The position numbers were made by a program, and so were the translations under genes. A stretch of 64,000 nt of DNA. Source: Longispora albida DSM 44784. Its GTDB lineage: Bacteria; Actinomycetota; Actinomycetes; Mycobacteriales; Micromonosporaceae. The stretch lies in NCBI RefSeq assembly GCF_000379825.1, contig NZ_KB903815.1, positions 137,583 through 201,582 of the forward strand. The letters are read 5' to 3'. The notes under the pieces were generated by a model that saw nothing but the letters and a program-made list of their open reading frames with translations, made no database searches and was not told the origin of the DNA. The stretch's first letter is position 1, and each line of letters begins with the position of its first letter. Shown here one piece after another: positions 7,966-16,369 of this stretch.

Positions 7966-8997
7966 ATGGGCAGGGTGCGTATCCCGAGGCTGAGCAGCGT
8001 GCACGCCCCGGCGTGGACCCTGTGGTGCATCGGCATCGGGGCACTGCTGATGCTGGCCAGCGCCGGCGGGCTCGTGACCGGCGGCGTGCTCCTGGAGCGG
8101 TACACCAGCAGCCTGCACCGGGCCGATCTGCTGCCAGAAGGCGTGACCCGCACCGGCGGCCAGGTCACCGGCCCGTTGAACATCCTGCTCGTCGGCTCCG
8201 ACTACCGGCGCGGCCTGGAGAACGAGGCCTGGCGCTCCGACACGATCATGATCCTGCACGTGGCGCCAACCCTGGACCAGGCGTTCGTGCTGTCGATCCC
8301 GCGCGACCTCCAGGTGCAGATCCCGCGCTGCCCCGATTCGGAGAGCGGCTGCCTCGACAAGGTCAACGCTGCTTTCGCGTACGGCGGGGCCGGCCCGCCC
8401 TTCGACCAGGCCAAGGGTTACCGGCTGCTCGCGGCCACCCTGCACGACCTGACCGGCCTGCGGTTCGACGCCGCGGCCGTGATCGACTTCAGCGGCTTCG
8501 CCAAGCTGGTCGAGGCGATCGGCGGGGTCCGGCTGTGCGTGGACGTGGAGACGACCTCCATCCACACAGGAATGACGTGGCAGCCCGGCTGCCAGGTGTT
8601 CCAGGGCCACCAGGCGCTGGACTACGTGCGCCAGCGCGACTTCCCCGACGGGGACGTGACCCGGCAGCGGCACCAGCAGCAGTTCATCAAGGCGGTACTG
8701 GAGCAGGGCTTCGACTCCGGCACGCTCACCGACCCGCGCAAGCTCGACAAGGTGCTGCGCGCCGCCGGGGACTCGCTGACGGTCGACACCGCCTACGCCC
8801 CGGCCGACCTGCTCTTCGCCCTCCGGGACCTCCGCCCGTCCGGCCTGGTGATGCTCCAGCTCCCGGTCGCCTGGGACTGGATCGGCGGCGTCTCCTACGC
8901 CCTGCCCACCGAGCGGACCACCGCCATGCTGGCCGCCCTCCGGGACGGCGACCTGGCCAGTTTCACGGTGCGGAACCCCGACCTCGTCAACAGGTGA
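7966..8997 (+). CDS. LytR-CpsA-Psr (LCP) family protein 4
   Basis: 343 residues. One membrane helix at about residues 17-40 is followed by an LCP domain with LLVGSDYRRG, RSDTIMILHV, LSIPRDLQVQIP and YVRQRDFPDGDVTRQRHQQQF. The last motif resembles LCP 1 more than LCP 2 or 3, so the array holds two subtypes (1 and 4 against 2 and 3). A Cys pair lies in RCPDSESGC. It sits 57 nt after LCP 3 with its own TANNNT element, so it can be transcribed separately. It ends in a strong terminator that closes the array. The product probably attaches a secondary wall polymer to peptidoglycan. Confidence 0.9.
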   Translation: MGRVRIPRLSSVHAPAWTLWCIGIGALLMLASAGGLVTGGVLLERYTSSLHRADLLPEGVTRTGGQVTGPLNILLVGSDYRRGLENEAWRSDTIMILHVAPTLDQAFVLSIPRDLQVQIPRCPDSESGCLDKVNAAFAYGGAGPPFDQAKGYRLLAATLHDLTGLRFDAAAVIDFSGFAKLVEAIGGVRLCVDVETTSIHTGMTWQPGCQVFQGHQALDYVRQRDFPDGDVTRQRHQQQFIKAVLEQGFDSGTLTDPRKLDKVLRAAGDSLTVDTAYAPADLLFALRDLRPSGLVMLQLPVAWDWIGGVSYALPTERTTAMLAALRDGDLASFTVRNPDLVNR

Positions 8998-9010
8998 GCA
9001 CCGAGTCCCT

Positions 9011-9040
9011 CGCGGTTTCCGGGGCGCACCGGAAACCGCG
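9011..9040 (+). terminator. Terminator of the LCP array
   Basis: Perfect 12-bp stem CGCGGTTTCCGG / CCGGAAACCGCG with a 6-nt loop, starting 14 nt after the LCP 4 stop. Confidence 0.75.
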
Positions 9041-9073
9041 CTCCGCACCGCGCGGGACGTGCCGAGGCTGGAA

Positions 9074-9079
9074 TAAGCT
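9074..9079 (+). promoter_or_regulatory. -10 element (TAAGCT) of a leaderless transcript
   Basis: TAAGCT ends 7 nt before the ATG at 9087. A second AT-rich word (ATAGG) overlaps the gap. Confidence 0.4.
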
Positions 9080-9086
9080 CATAGGC

Positions 9087-9422
9087 ATGTTTGGTACCCA
9101 GATTCCCCAGGTCACCCCGGCCGAGCTCCCCGAGGGCGCGCTGCTGCTCGACGTGCGCGAGGACGACGAGTGGGCCGCCGGCCACGCCCCGGACGCCGTG
9201 CACCTGCCGATGATGGAGATCCCGGCCCGGCTCGCCGAGGTACCGAAGGAGGACCCGGTCGTGGTCATCTGCCGGGTCGGCGGCCGCTCGGCACGCGTCG
9301 TCGCGTACCTCCAGGGCCAGGGCTGGGACAACGTCGTGAACCTCGACGGCGGCATGCAGGCCTGGGCCTCGGCCGGGCGCCCGGTCGTCGACGGGAACGC
9401 CCAGCCGGGCACGGTCATCTAG
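9087..9422 (+). CDS. Rhodanese-like sulfurtransferase
   Basis: 111 residues, a single rhodanese domain. The catalytic loop is C62-R-V-G-G-R-S, the LLDVREDDEWAAGHAPDAVHLP landmark lies at residues 19-41 (shown in part), and NLDGGMQAW is near the C-terminus. Single-domain rhodaneses carry a persulfide on the catalytic Cys and move sulfur in cofactor or tRNA-thiolation pathways. No neighbour reveals the acceptor. The gene converges with the 2H-family gene, with 16 nt between the stops. Confidence 0.85.
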   Translation: MFGTQIPQVTPAELPEGALLLDVREDDEWAAGHAPDAVHLPMMEIPARLAEVPKEDPVVVICRVGGRSARVVAYLQGQGWDNVVNLDGGMQAWASAGRPVVDGNAQPGTVI

Positions 9423-9438
9423 TAACCGGAAAAACTGG

Positions 9439-10065
9439 TCACCCGCCGAGCGGGACCGGGACTTCCCTCGTCCACGACCACTTGTGGTCGTCCTTGGTCA
9501 GCGCGATCAGCGAGGCCTCGGTGATCCGCAGCTCGACCGGCTCGATCTCCAGCGCGGCCAGCCGGGTCCGGAAGGGCTCGGCCGGTCCGTCGGCGTTGAC
9601 GTAGGCGACGGAGACGTGCGGCTCGAACTCCCCGGTCTCCTGGCCCGGCAGCGCGTAGAGCCGGGATTCGTCCACAACGGAGAACACGCCGGCTCTGATG
9701 GCCTCGCGGAGCTGCGTCAGAGGTTCGATCGGGCCGACGGGAATATAGACCGAATCGCTTGCGAGGATTTCCGGCTCCGTCCACACTGTCAGCGGCGGGA
9801 CGTGGCTGAGTTCCTTGCGGACCGCCGCCTCGATGGCGGACATCTCCTTCTCGGTCAGCTCGTCGGTGAAGGTGATCCCCTGGATGGTCATGTGCCGCCA
9901 CTGGGGCAGGATGAGGTCCAGATTGGGCAGATCCGCCAGCGCGGTCTGATAGGTGTCAATGAGCTGGTGCAGAGCCGGATGACCGGCGAAAGTGAGATAA
10001 CACGAGTACAGAGCCCGGCCCGGGGACCAGCGCGGGAGTTCGGTCCAGTGATTCACCACGGTCAT
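9439..10065 (-). CDS. 2'-5' RNA ligase family (2H phosphoesterase) protein
   Basis: 208 residues. The two HxT/S motifs that define the 2H superfamily are visible: H58-M-T60 (QWRHMTIQG) and H150-V-S152 (EPHVSVAY). Such proteins act on 2',5' or cyclic 2',3' phosphates in RNA or nucleotides. The real substrate is unknown. The ATG at 10065 gives MTVVNHWTELPRW. An upstream in-frame start would add only seven residues. Confidence 0.75.
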   Translation of the reverse strand: MTVVNHWTELPRWSPGRALYSCYLTFAGHPALHQLIDTYQTALADLPNLDLILPQWRHMTIQGITFTDELTEKEMSAIEAAVRKELSHVPPLTVWTEPEILASDSVYIPVGPIEPLTQLREAIRAGVFSVVDESRLYALPGQETGEFEPHVSVAYVNADGPAEPFRTRLAALEIEPVELRITEASLIALTKDDHKWSWTREVPVPLGG

Positions 10066-10205
10066 AACAGGCACACTAGGCCACACCCCGCGGCGTCACC
10101 GGCGGAACAGGAGGCGGAAGTTCCGCCGGGGGCCTGTTTCACTGCCCGGTATCGGGGTATTTTGTCGGAAGGTCGCCGGAGAGTACCTGGGCGGATGGGG
10201 GAGGC

Positions 10206-10616
10206 GTGAGCGGCTGCGTGGAGCTGGGCGAACGGGCGTCCGTCGTGGTCGTGCCGCACCATGCCCAGGCAGCTGGGATGGCCCGCCGCCGCCTGGCCGT
10301 CGAGCTCACCGGCCGGGTCGATCCCGAGACCCTGGCCGACATCACGGCGATCGTCTCCGAGCTGGTCGGCAACGCCGTCCGCCATGCCCGGCCGCTGCCG
10401 GACGGCGGCGTGCGGGTGGCCTGGCAGCTCGGGCGGGACGAGATCGAGCTGAGGGTCACCGACGGCGGCGCCGTCGAGGTGCCGCACGTCCGCCGGGTCG
10501 GCCCCGAGTCGCTGAACGGCCGGGGGCTGGGCATCGTTGCCGCCCTCGCGGACCGCTGGGGCGTGATCCGTGACGGCCTCGGCCAGTGCGTCTGGGCGCA
10601 GCTGAGGCGGGCGTAG
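10206..10616 (+). CDS. RsbW-type ATP-binding protein (anti-sigma factor-like histidine kinase fold)
   Basis: 136 residues, one HATPase domain. The N-box is SELVGNAVRHA (E52, N56) and the G-box is NGRGLGIVAALADRW. No phosphoacceptor or sensor domain is present. In actinobacteria such small ATPases act as anti-sigma factors or serine kinases of partner-switching systems. No anti-anti-sigma or sigma gene is adjacent, so the partner is encoded elsewhere. The GTG start is behind GGGGGAGGC. Confidence 0.75.
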   Translation: MSGCVELGERASVVVVPHHAQAAGMARRRLAVELTGRVDPETLADITAIVSELVGNAVRHARPLPDGGVRVAWQLGRDEIELRVTDGGAVEVPHVRRVGPESLNGRGLGIVAALADRWGVIRDGLGQCVWAQLRRA

Positions 10617-10672
10617 CGGGGCTCAGGCGGCCCCGTGAGCTGCCCGGTTGGTACAACTCGGACAGCAGGACG

Positions 10673-10678
10673 TACCCT
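10673..10678 (+). promoter_or_regulatory. -10 element (TACCCT) of a leaderless transcript
   Basis: TACCCT ends 6 nt before the GTG at 10685. A TTGGTA lies 19 nt upstream of it. Confidence 0.45.
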
Positions 10679-10684
10679 CTCAGG

Positions 10685-11545
10685 GTGAGCAAGCGTGCAA
10701 AGAAGTCCGGCGAGAAGCGCCAGAAGATCCGCGACGTCTTCGTGCCCCGGCCATTCGAGGGTCTGCCCGGCGAGGTGCAGTGGGTGGCGCTGCGGGAGCT
10801 GGTGCCCGCCGCCAGCGCCCCGCTGAAGCTCAAGCCCGAGTTCGCCGTCGAGGGCCGTGAGGTCATCCTGGCGACCGTGCTGCCGATGGCGTGGCCCGCC
10901 ATGACCAAGCCCGACGGCCGGGTGTTCGTCGCGCTCCAGCGGCACGTGCAGTCCGGCGACATCAGCCGTGACATCGCCGTGGCGATCCTGCGCGGCCTCG
11001 AGACCCAGCCCGGCCAGCCCGTGTCGGTTCCCGCCCTGCCGGGTGAGGGCCCCAGGCTCCAGGACATCCTCGAAGAGGTGCCGCTGGAGGTCACGGTGCA
11101 CGAAGGCTTCGAGTTCTGGCTGGATTCCGATGTGGACGACCCGGGCGTGACCGCCGGTGTCGAGCGAGCCAACGAGGCGATCTACCCGACGAAGGCGCTC
11201 GCCGCCGCCGAGGGCGCCTACTGGTGCCAGGTCGTCGAGAAGTCCCACATCCGCTGGGTGCTGGGCGGCGACGAGGACCGCGGGCTGAACGCGCTGGCCC
11301 GGCTGGCCGCCCGGCAGGAGATCCTGCTCGGCGAGGGCACGAAGTTCGCGGGCATGTTCCGCGCGCACGGCCTGCTGGTGCCGGTCTGGGACGTGCCGCT
11401 GGAGCCGCAGGCAGCCGAGTGGGAGCAGCCGCTGGCCGACTTCGTGAAGCGTTTCACGGAGGCGTACGGGTCGGATGCCGAGCTGAGCCCGGCGGAGCGC
11501 CAGGCCAAGCAGGGTCTGACCGCGCGACAGCTCACCTTGCGATAG
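10685..11545 (+). CDS. DUF5926 family protein
   Basis: 286 residues, soluble, without a signal peptide or membrane helix. The start VSKRAKKSGEKRQKIRDVFVPRPFEGL is a basic N-terminus followed by a conserved actinobacterial domain. Landmarks are VILATVLPMAWPAMTKPDG, ALQRHVQSGDISRDIAVAIL and AYWCQVVEKSHIRWVLGGDED. A gene like this is conserved across actinobacteria, but its function is not known to me. The C-terminal ERQAKQGLTARQLTLR is again basic. The basic tails hint at nucleic-acid or ribosome contact, which is inference only. The GTG at 10685 was chosen because it starts the conserved part and lies behind a leaderless-type -10. Confidence 0.7.
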   Translation: MSKRAKKSGEKRQKIRDVFVPRPFEGLPGEVQWVALRELVPAASAPLKLKPEFAVEGREVILATVLPMAWPAMTKPDGRVFVALQRHVQSGDISRDIAVAILRGLETQPGQPVSVPALPGEGPRLQDILEEVPLEVTVHEGFEFWLDSDVDDPGVTAGVERANEAIYPTKALAAAEGAYWCQVVEKSHIRWVLGGDEDRGLNALARLAARQEILLGEGTKFAGMFRAHGLLVPVWDVPLEPQAAEWEQPLADFVKRFTEAYGSDAELSPAERQAKQGLTARQLTLR

Positions 11546-11646
11546 TTCCACTTGAGATAGTTCCCATTCACTCACGTACCAAACCTCGCAACGTAAGGGT
11601 TGGATCACCTAACGTAGTGTCAAGTCCCGAACTGGCGAGGTGCGTG

Positions 11647-12246
11647 ATGAGTGCGGTACCGATGACTGATGCCAACCTTCCCGGCCCAGGAATGTCCCTC
11701 GGCTGGCTGGAGCGTCGTCGGGCAGTCAAGGCCGAAAGGCAGTCAGCTGCTGCCCGCCAGCGCGTGATCGACCGGATCAACCGGCTCGGCCCCGACTGGC
11801 GGGTGCTGGACGCCAGGTCCTTCGGCCTGCCCGGCAGTCTCGACTTCCTGCTGTTCGGCCCGGGCGGCATCTTCACCGTGCAGGTGAAGGCGCAGGGCCG
11901 GACGCGGGTGATGGTGGCCGGGGACGTGGTGCAGATCGACGGCAAGCGGCCGCCGTTCATCGCCTCGGCCCGGAGGGACGCGAAGCTGGCGTCCACCGCC
12001 CTGACGAAGGCCACCGGCCGGCAGATCCCGGTGATCCCCATCGTGGTGTTCGTCGGCTCTGGCCAGCTGTCGATGCAGGGTCTGCCGAAGGGCTGCCTGA
12101 TCGCGCACTACCGCGAGATCGACCGGATCCTGCTCTCCCGGGGCAGCTTCCTCTCGTCACGCTCCGTCGACACCCTGTACGAGGTGGCTGCCCGGCCCTC
12201 CACCTGGGCGCCACCCGCTGACGCACCCACCCTGAAGGCCGCGTAA
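11647..12246 (+). CDS. NERD (nuclease-related) domain protein
   Basis: 199 residues. The middle part reads RVLDARSFGLPGSLDFLLFGPGGIFTVQVKAQGRTRV (about residues 57-92, landmarks LDFLLFGPGGIF and VQVKA). This matches the NERD fold, whose conserved Asp and the Gln/Glu-x-Lys pair resemble a restriction-endonuclease core. NERD proteins may process or bind DNA, but their roles are mostly unproven. The start ATG follows GCGAGG. There is no partner helicase or kinase domain here, unlike many larger NERD proteins. Confidence 0.7.
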   Translation: MSAVPMTDANLPGPGMSLGWLERRRAVKAERQSAAARQRVIDRINRLGPDWRVLDARSFGLPGSLDFLLFGPGGIFTVQVKAQGRTRVMVAGDVVQIDGKRPPFIASARRDAKLASTALTKATGRQIPVIPIVVFVGSGQLSMQGLPKGCLIAHYREIDRILLSRGSFLSSRSVDTLYEVAARPSTWAPPADAPTLKAA

Positions 12247-12281
12247 GGCAAGGCTGCGCGCCTGCTCACCGCACCACCCAA

Positions 12282-12317
12282 GGCAGCAAACCCTTTCGTT
12301 GTACCGGGTTTGCTGCC
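12282..12317. terminator. Bidirectional terminator between NERD gene and GDT1-like gene
   Basis: Perfect 12-bp stem GGCAGCAAACCC / GGGTTTGCTGCC with a 12-nt loop, midway between convergent genes. The plus-strand exit is TGCCTCTTTCTC, which is U-rich. Confidence 0.8.
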
Positions 12318-12328
12318 TGCCTCTTTCT

Positions 12329-12922
12329 CTACAGCGCCTTGACCAGCTCGTAGACGGCGAAGAGCGCGAAGCCGGCGAAGAGCACGGCAGCCCCCCGCTG
12401 GATCCACTTGAGAGGGACGTAGCGGAGCACGGCGCGCCCGAGCAGTACGGCGACGGTCGCGACCCCGACGAGCGCCAGGAACGCGCCGAGGAAAACCGAG
12501 AACGGTGACTGGTACTTGGCGGCCAGCCCGGCCGTGGCCAGCTGCGAGGCGTCGCCCCACTCGGCGGCGAAGAGCACGCCGAAACTCGTGAGCACGATCC
12601 GCCACCAGGGCGCCTCGACGTGCCCGCCGTTCTCTGCCTCGTCCTCCTTCTGCATGCTCTCCCGGAACAGCAGGAACGAGCCCAGGCCGAAGAGCAGCGC
12701 GACGACGGCGAGCACGACAGCCGCAGGCAGCAGCGTGAGTACGGAGCCGGCGGTGACCGCGATGGCGCACTGCACGGCGAAGGCCGCCGACACGCCGGCC
12801 AGCACGGGGCCCGGCCGGTACCGGCTGGACAGCACGAGCGTGGCCATCAGGGTCTTGTCGGGCAGCTCGACCAGGAAGATCAGGCCAAACGTCGCCAGTA
12901 GTGCTGCATACTCCACGGCCAT
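12329..12922 (-). CDS. TMEM165/GDT1 family cation/proton transporter
   Basis: 197 residues with six predicted helices in two halves. Each half carries the family signature: VELPDKT at about residues 18-24 and AAEWGDASQ near residues 118-126 (consensus E-x-G-D-K/R-T/S). GDT1 proteins exchange Ca2+ or Mn2+ for protons. In bacteria they usually export Mn2+. The Asp/Glu pair is intact in both halves, but Lys is replaced by Ala in the second motif. Starts GTG 12925 and ATG 12922 are adjacent; the ATG is preferred. Confidence 0.85.
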   Translation of the reverse strand: MAVEYAALLATFGLIFLVELPDKTLMATLVLSSRYRPGPVLAGVSAAFAVQCAIAVTAGSVLTLLPAAVVLAVVALLFGLGSFLLFRESMQKEDEAENGGHVEAPWWRIVLTSFGVLFAAEWGDASQLATAGLAAKYQSPFSVFLGAFLALVGVATVAVLLGRAVLRYVPLKWIQRGAAVLFAGFALFAVYELVKAL

Positions 12923-13001
12923 CACCCTAAGTGAGGAACCAGCCCAGCCGGTGCGATCGGGGTCACCGAGCGGCGGTCGCCACTGTACGGCCGTGAATCT
13001 G

Positions 13002-13007
13002 TACGCT
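13002..13007 (+). promoter_or_regulatory. -10 element (TACGCT) of a leaderless transcript
   Basis: TACGCT ends 7 nt before the GTG at 13015. Confidence 0.4.
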
Positions 13008-13014
13008 TCGTTGC

Positions 13015-13428
13015 GTGCTGGACCTTGATCTCTTCCCGGGTGAATACGCCATCTGCCGCCTGCCCGCCGGTTCCGGTGTGCCGCAGCCCCTCGTCGACGC
13101 TGCCGCCTCCGGCAAGCCGGGCCAGGCGGTGTCGGTGACGTGGACGCCGTACGAGACGAGTGTCATGTGCCCGGCCGAGCTGGCCCCGGCAGAGGCGACC
13201 GTCGAGCCCGGCTGGCGCTGCTTCCGGGTGGTCGGCCCGGTGAACCTGACGCTGACCGGCATCGTGGCAGCCTTCTCCGTCCCGCTGGCCGAGGCCCGGG
13301 TCAACATCTTCTGCTTCTCGACCTACGACACCGACTACCTCCTGGTGAACTCGGTGCGCCTGGGCGAGGCCATCGCCGCCCTCTCGGAGGCCGGCCACCG
13401 CCTGTCGGGCGACCTGCCGTCGGAGTGA
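13015..13428 (+). CDS. ACT-domain protein
   Basis: 137 residues built of two ACT-like halves. The second half reads FRVVGPVNLTLTGIVAAFSVPLAEARVNIFCFSTYDTDYLLV (landmarks VGPVNLTLTGI and NIFCFSTYDTDYLLV), which is typical of the small ACT proteins that bind amino acids. There is no enzymatic domain, so it is probably a free amino-acid sensor. It lies directly before prephenate dehydratase, another ACT-regulated enzyme, but is separated from it by a strong hairpin. A link to aromatic amino-acid control is therefore only suggested by position. Confidence 0.7.
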   Translation: MLDLDLFPGEYAICRLPAGSGVPQPLVDAAASGKPGQAVSVTWTPYETSVMCPAELAPAEATVEPGWRCFRVVGPVNLTLTGIVAAFSVPLAEARVNIFCFSTYDTDYLLVNSVRLGEAIAALSEAGHRLSGDLPSE

Positions 13429-13430
13429 CC

Positions 13431-13472
13431 GTGGGACCCCTCATGCTGCTATGGCGACATGAGGGGTCCCAC
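13431..13472 (+). terminator. 15-bp perfect hairpin between ACT gene and pheA
   Basis: Arms GTGGGACCCCTCATG and CATGAGGGGTCCCAC, 12-nt loop, starting 2 nt after the ACT-protein stop and ending 32 nt before the pheA start. No U-tract follows. It may terminate, or limit read-through into pheA. Confidence 0.65.
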
Positions 13473-13504
13473 GATCTCGGGTGGGCAGGGCGCAGAATGG
13501 GGCC

Positions 13505-14314
13505 GTGAAGTACGCATACCTGGGACCTGCCGGAACGTTCACCGAGGCGGCTCTGAGGACCTTTGCCGGTGACGGTGACGAGCTGGTGCCCTGCCGGAGT
13601 GTGCCGGAGGCGCTGGAGGTCGTCCGGCTCGGTACGGCGGACGCCGCGCTGGTGCCAGTGGAGAACTCGGTCGGCGGCGGCGTCGACGTGACGCTCGACG
13701 AGCTGGTGGCCGGCAGCCCGCTGGAGATCATCCGCGAGGTGCTGATCCCGGTCACGTTCGTCTTCGTCGGCGACGAGGCTCCCGACCGGGTCGGCGCGCA
13801 CCCGCAGGCGAGCGCGCAGTGCCGCCGCTGGCTGGCCAAGCACCACCCGGACGCCGTTGTCGTGGACATGCTCTCGAACGCCGCCGCGGCGCTGTCCGTC
13901 CGAAGTGGAGAGATCCCGGCGGCGATCACGTCACCGATCGCGGCACAGCAGCTCGGGCTGACACCGGTGCACTCCGACATCGGGGACCAGGCGGCCACGA
14001 CGCGGTTCGTGCTCGTCGCGCCGCCGGGTACCGGGCCGGGGGCCACGGGGAACGATCTGACGACGCTGGCCGTCTACATCGCGCACGACCAGGTGGGCGC
14101 GCTGCTCCAGGTGCTCACGGAGCTGGCCAGCCGTGGCGTGAACCTGACCAGGATCGAGTCGCGGCCGACGGGTGAGGCGCTGGGCCGGTACGTCTTCTTC
14201 CTGGACTGCGAGGGGCACATCAGTGACCGGCCAATCGCCGAGGCCTTCGGCGCGCTGGAACGGTTCTGTGCCAAGGTGACGTTCCTCGGCAGCTACGTGA
14301 GTGGGGGAAGATAG
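13505..14314 (+). CDS. pheA: Prephenate dehydratase
   Basis: 269 residues. The catalytic domain (about 1-175) starts KYAYLGPAGTFTEAALRTF and contains VPVENSVGGGVDVTLDEL and the conserved ATTRFVLV (the Thr-Arg-Phe active-site motif). The C-terminal ACT domain (about 190-265) carries NLTRIESRPTGEALGRYVFFLDCEGH; its ESRP motif binds phenylalanine for feedback inhibition. It converts prephenate to phenylpyruvate in phenylalanine synthesis. The GTG at 13505 is chosen because the fold begins at the next residue. It is a stand-alone dehydratase, with no chorismate mutase domain. Confidence 0.9.
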   Translation: MKYAYLGPAGTFTEAALRTFAGDGDELVPCRSVPEALEVVRLGTADAALVPVENSVGGGVDVTLDELVAGSPLEIIREVLIPVTFVFVGDEAPDRVGAHPQASAQCRRWLAKHHPDAVVVDMLSNAAAALSVRSGEIPAAITSPIAAQQLGLTPVHSDIGDQAATTRFVLVAPPGTGPGATGNDLTTLAVYIAHDQVGALLQVLTELASRGVNLTRIESRPTGEALGRYVFFLDCEGHISDRPIAEAFGALERFCAKVTFLGSYVSGGR

Positions 14315-14318
14315 GCAC

Positions 14319-14672
14319 GTGCCTGTCGAGATGAGCCGGGAACGGTTCGAGGAGCTGGTCGGTGACGCGCTGGACGCGGTGCCCGCCGAGCTCCTCAAGC
14401 TGATGAGCAACGTCGTCGTGCTGGTCGAGGACTCCGCCCCGCCCGAGGACCCGGAGCTGCTGGGCCTCTACGAGGGCCATGCGCTGACCGAGCGCGGCTG
14501 GGACTACTCCGGCGTGCTCCCCGACACCATCACGATCTACCGGCTGCCGACGCTGGCGATCTGTGAGTCCGAAGAGGACGTTGTCGAGGAAGTCTCGATC
14601 ACCGTCGTGCACGAGATAGCCCACCATTTCGGGATTGACGACGAGCATCTGCACGAGTTGGGCTGGGGGTAA
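14319..14672 (+). CDS. Metallopeptidase family protein (minimal zincin, DUF1025)
   Basis: 117 residues. The zinc site H98-E-I-A-H102 continues as HFGIDDEHL, giving the HExxHxxGxxDxxH pattern of minimal zincins. The N-terminus VPVEMSRERFEELVGDALDAVP and NVVVLVEDSAPPEDPELLGLYEG are conserved in the actinobacterial family. The GTG start lies 7 nt after GGGGGAAG. It begins 4 nt after the pheA stop, so the two are probably cotranscribed. Substrates of this family are unknown. Confidence 0.8.
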   Translation: MPVEMSRERFEELVGDALDAVPAELLKLMSNVVVLVEDSAPPEDPELLGLYEGHALTERGWDYSGVLPDTITIYRLPTLAICESEEDVVEEVSITVVHEIAHHFGIDDEHLHELGWG

Positions 14673-14723
14673 AGGGCCGAACGGCTGTTGTGTTGGAGTC
14701 ATCGCTCAGCGTCAATTAGACGT

Positions 14724-15113
14724 ATGTGGCGTGTGGGGCTCCTGTTGGTCGCCATCGGCAGTGTCGCCGAGCTTGCGGGCCTCCTGCTGCCCTGGGGACG
14801 GGACATGTCCCTGGCGACCCTGCTGACCTGGCCGGCCGAGGAGGCTGGCCGGGTACCCCTCGGCCTGGTCGGCGCGGTTGGCACGCTCTGCGCCGCGCTG
14901 TGGGTGCTCAGCGGACGCGGGAGCATGCCGCTGCGGCGGATGCTGGTGGGCTGCACTGGCACGGTACAACTGAGTGGTTTATTTGCGGTTTTGACCTGGC
15001 CTGATGCGCCTGGTGCCTGGACGTTCACCGCTGGGGCGGTCTGTGTGCTCGTTGGCGGGCTGTCCGCATATCGGCACGGTATCCCCAGTGCGGCTGGCAG
15101 AGCGGCCCGATAA
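14724..15113 (+). CDS. Hypothetical small membrane protein
   Basis: 129 residues with four predicted membrane helices (about residues 5-22, 45-64, 76-95 and 98-117) and very short loops. No family was recognised. The ATG at 14724 has no Shine-Dalgarno sequence; an in-frame upstream ATG at 14688 would add 12 mostly polar residues. It lies 52 nt after the zincin gene. Its stop codon TAA overlaps the likely -10 of serS. Confidence 0.55.
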   Translation: MWRVGLLLVAIGSVAELAGLLLPWGRDMSLATLLTWPAEEAGRVPLGLVGAVGTLCAALWVLSGRGSMPLRRMLVGCTGTVQLSGLFAVLTWPDAPGAWTFTAGAVCVLVGGLSAYRHGIPSAAGRAAR

Positions 15114-15116
15114 ACT
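15111..15116 (+). promoter_or_regulatory. Possible -10 element (TAAACT) of serS
   Basis: TAAACT ends 8 nt before the serS ATG. It includes the stop codon of the upstream gene. Confidence 0.35.
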
Positions 15117-15124
15117 CGGGCAGC

Positions 15125-16369
15125 ATGATTGACCTGCGCCTGTTGCGCGATAACCCGGATATTGTCCGCGCGAGCCAGCGACTCCGTGGTGAGTCGGAAA
15201 CGGCTGTTGACACCCTGCTCGCCGCCGACGAGTCCCGCCGCAAGGCCGTCGCGCACTTCGAGGGGCTGCGGGCCGAGCAGAAGACGCTCGGCAAGCAGGT
15301 AGCACAGGCCAAGGGCGAGGAGAAGACCGCGCTGCTGGCCCGGACCAAGGGCCTCTCGGCCGAGGTCAAGGAGGCCGACGCGGCCGTCACCGCCGCAGAG
15401 GAAGCCATGCGCGCCGCGCACCTGGCTGTGCCGAATGTCGTGGATGCCGCGCCTCCGGGTGGGGAAGACGACTATCTGGTACTCAAGGAGATCGGCGAGC
15501 TGGCCGCGGCCGGCCGCGACCACCTCGAACTGGCCGAGCTGCACCGCGCCATCGACATGGAACGGGGCGCGAAGGTCTCGGGCTCGCGGTTCTACTTCCT
15601 GACCGGCGTCGGCGCGCTCATGCAGCTCGCGCTGCTCCAGCTGGGCATGGCGCAGGCCGTGCAGTACGGCTTCACCGCCATGATCACGCCCAGCCTGGTC
15701 AAGCCCGAGTCGATGGAGGGCACCGGCTACCTCGGCTCGCACGCCAGCGAGGTCTACCACCTGCCGGCCGACGACCTCTACCTGATTGGCACGAGCGAGG
15801 TGGCCCTCGCCGCGTACCACAAGGACGAGATCCTCGACCTGGCCGAGCCGAAGCGCTACGCGGGCTGGTCGTCGTGCTACCGGCGCGAGGCCGGCAGCTA
15901 CGGCAAGGACACCCGGGGCATCATCCGGGTCCACCAGTTCGACAAGGTGGAGATGTTCTCGTTCTGCCACCCCGACCAGGCGATCGAGGAGCACCAGCGG
16001 ATGCTCGCCTGGGAGGAGGAGCTGCTCGGCAAGCTCGAACTCGCCTACCGCGTGATCGACGTCGCTGCCGGTGACCTCGGGTCGAGCGCCACCCGGAAGT
16101 TCGACTGCGAGGCGTGGGTGCCTTCGCAGCAGCAGTACCGCGAGGTCACCTCGACGTCGAACTGCACGACCTTCCAGGCCCGCCGGCTCAACATCCGGTA
16201 CCGGGACGCCGAGGCGAAGACCGCGCCGGTCGCCACGCTCAACGGCACCCTGGCCACCACCCGGATGCTCGTGCCGATCCTCGAGCAGCACCAGCAGCCC
16301 GACGGCTCGATCCGCGTGCCGAAGGCCCTCCAGCCCTTCCTGGGCAAGGAAGTTCTCGAGGTGGCATGA
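15125..16369 (+). CDS. serS: Serine--tRNA ligase
   Basis: 414 residues, the full length for a bacterial SerRS. Residues 1-105 form the Arg/Lys/Glu-rich coiled coil that clamps the long variable arm of tRNA-Ser. The class II core has motif 2 in [21 protein letters not shown] and motif 3 in [16 protein letters not shown]. It charges tRNA-Ser (and tRNA-Sec) in the cytoplasm. The ATG of the next gene overlaps its stop (ATGA), indicating an operon with the HAD phosphatase. No T-box is visible upstream. Confidence 0.95.
   Translation: MIDLRLLRDNPDIVRASQRLRGESETAVDTLLAADESRRKAVAHFEGLRAEQKTLGKQVAQAKGEEKTALLARTKGLSAEVKEADAAVTAAEEAMRAAHLAVPNVVDAAPPGGEDDYLVLKEIGELAAAGRDHLELAELHRAIDMERGAKVSGSRFYFLTGVGALMQLALLQLGMAQAVQYGFTAMITPSLVKPESMEGTGYLGSHASEVYHLPADDLYLIGTSEVALAAYHKDEILDLAEPKRYAGWSSCYRREAGSYGKDTRGIIRVHQFDKVEMFSFCHPDQAIEEHQRMLAWEEELLGKLELAYRVIDVAAGDLGSSATRKFDCEAWVPSQQQYREVTSTSNCTTFQARRLNIRYRDAEAKTAPVATLNGTLATTRMLVPILEQHQQPDGSIRVPKALQPFLGKEVLEVA

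Noticed and set aside
14673..15124. T-box or attenuator in front of serS.
   Set aside because: No tRNA-like stem array, no T-box sequence and no terminator. A membrane-protein gene fills most of the space.
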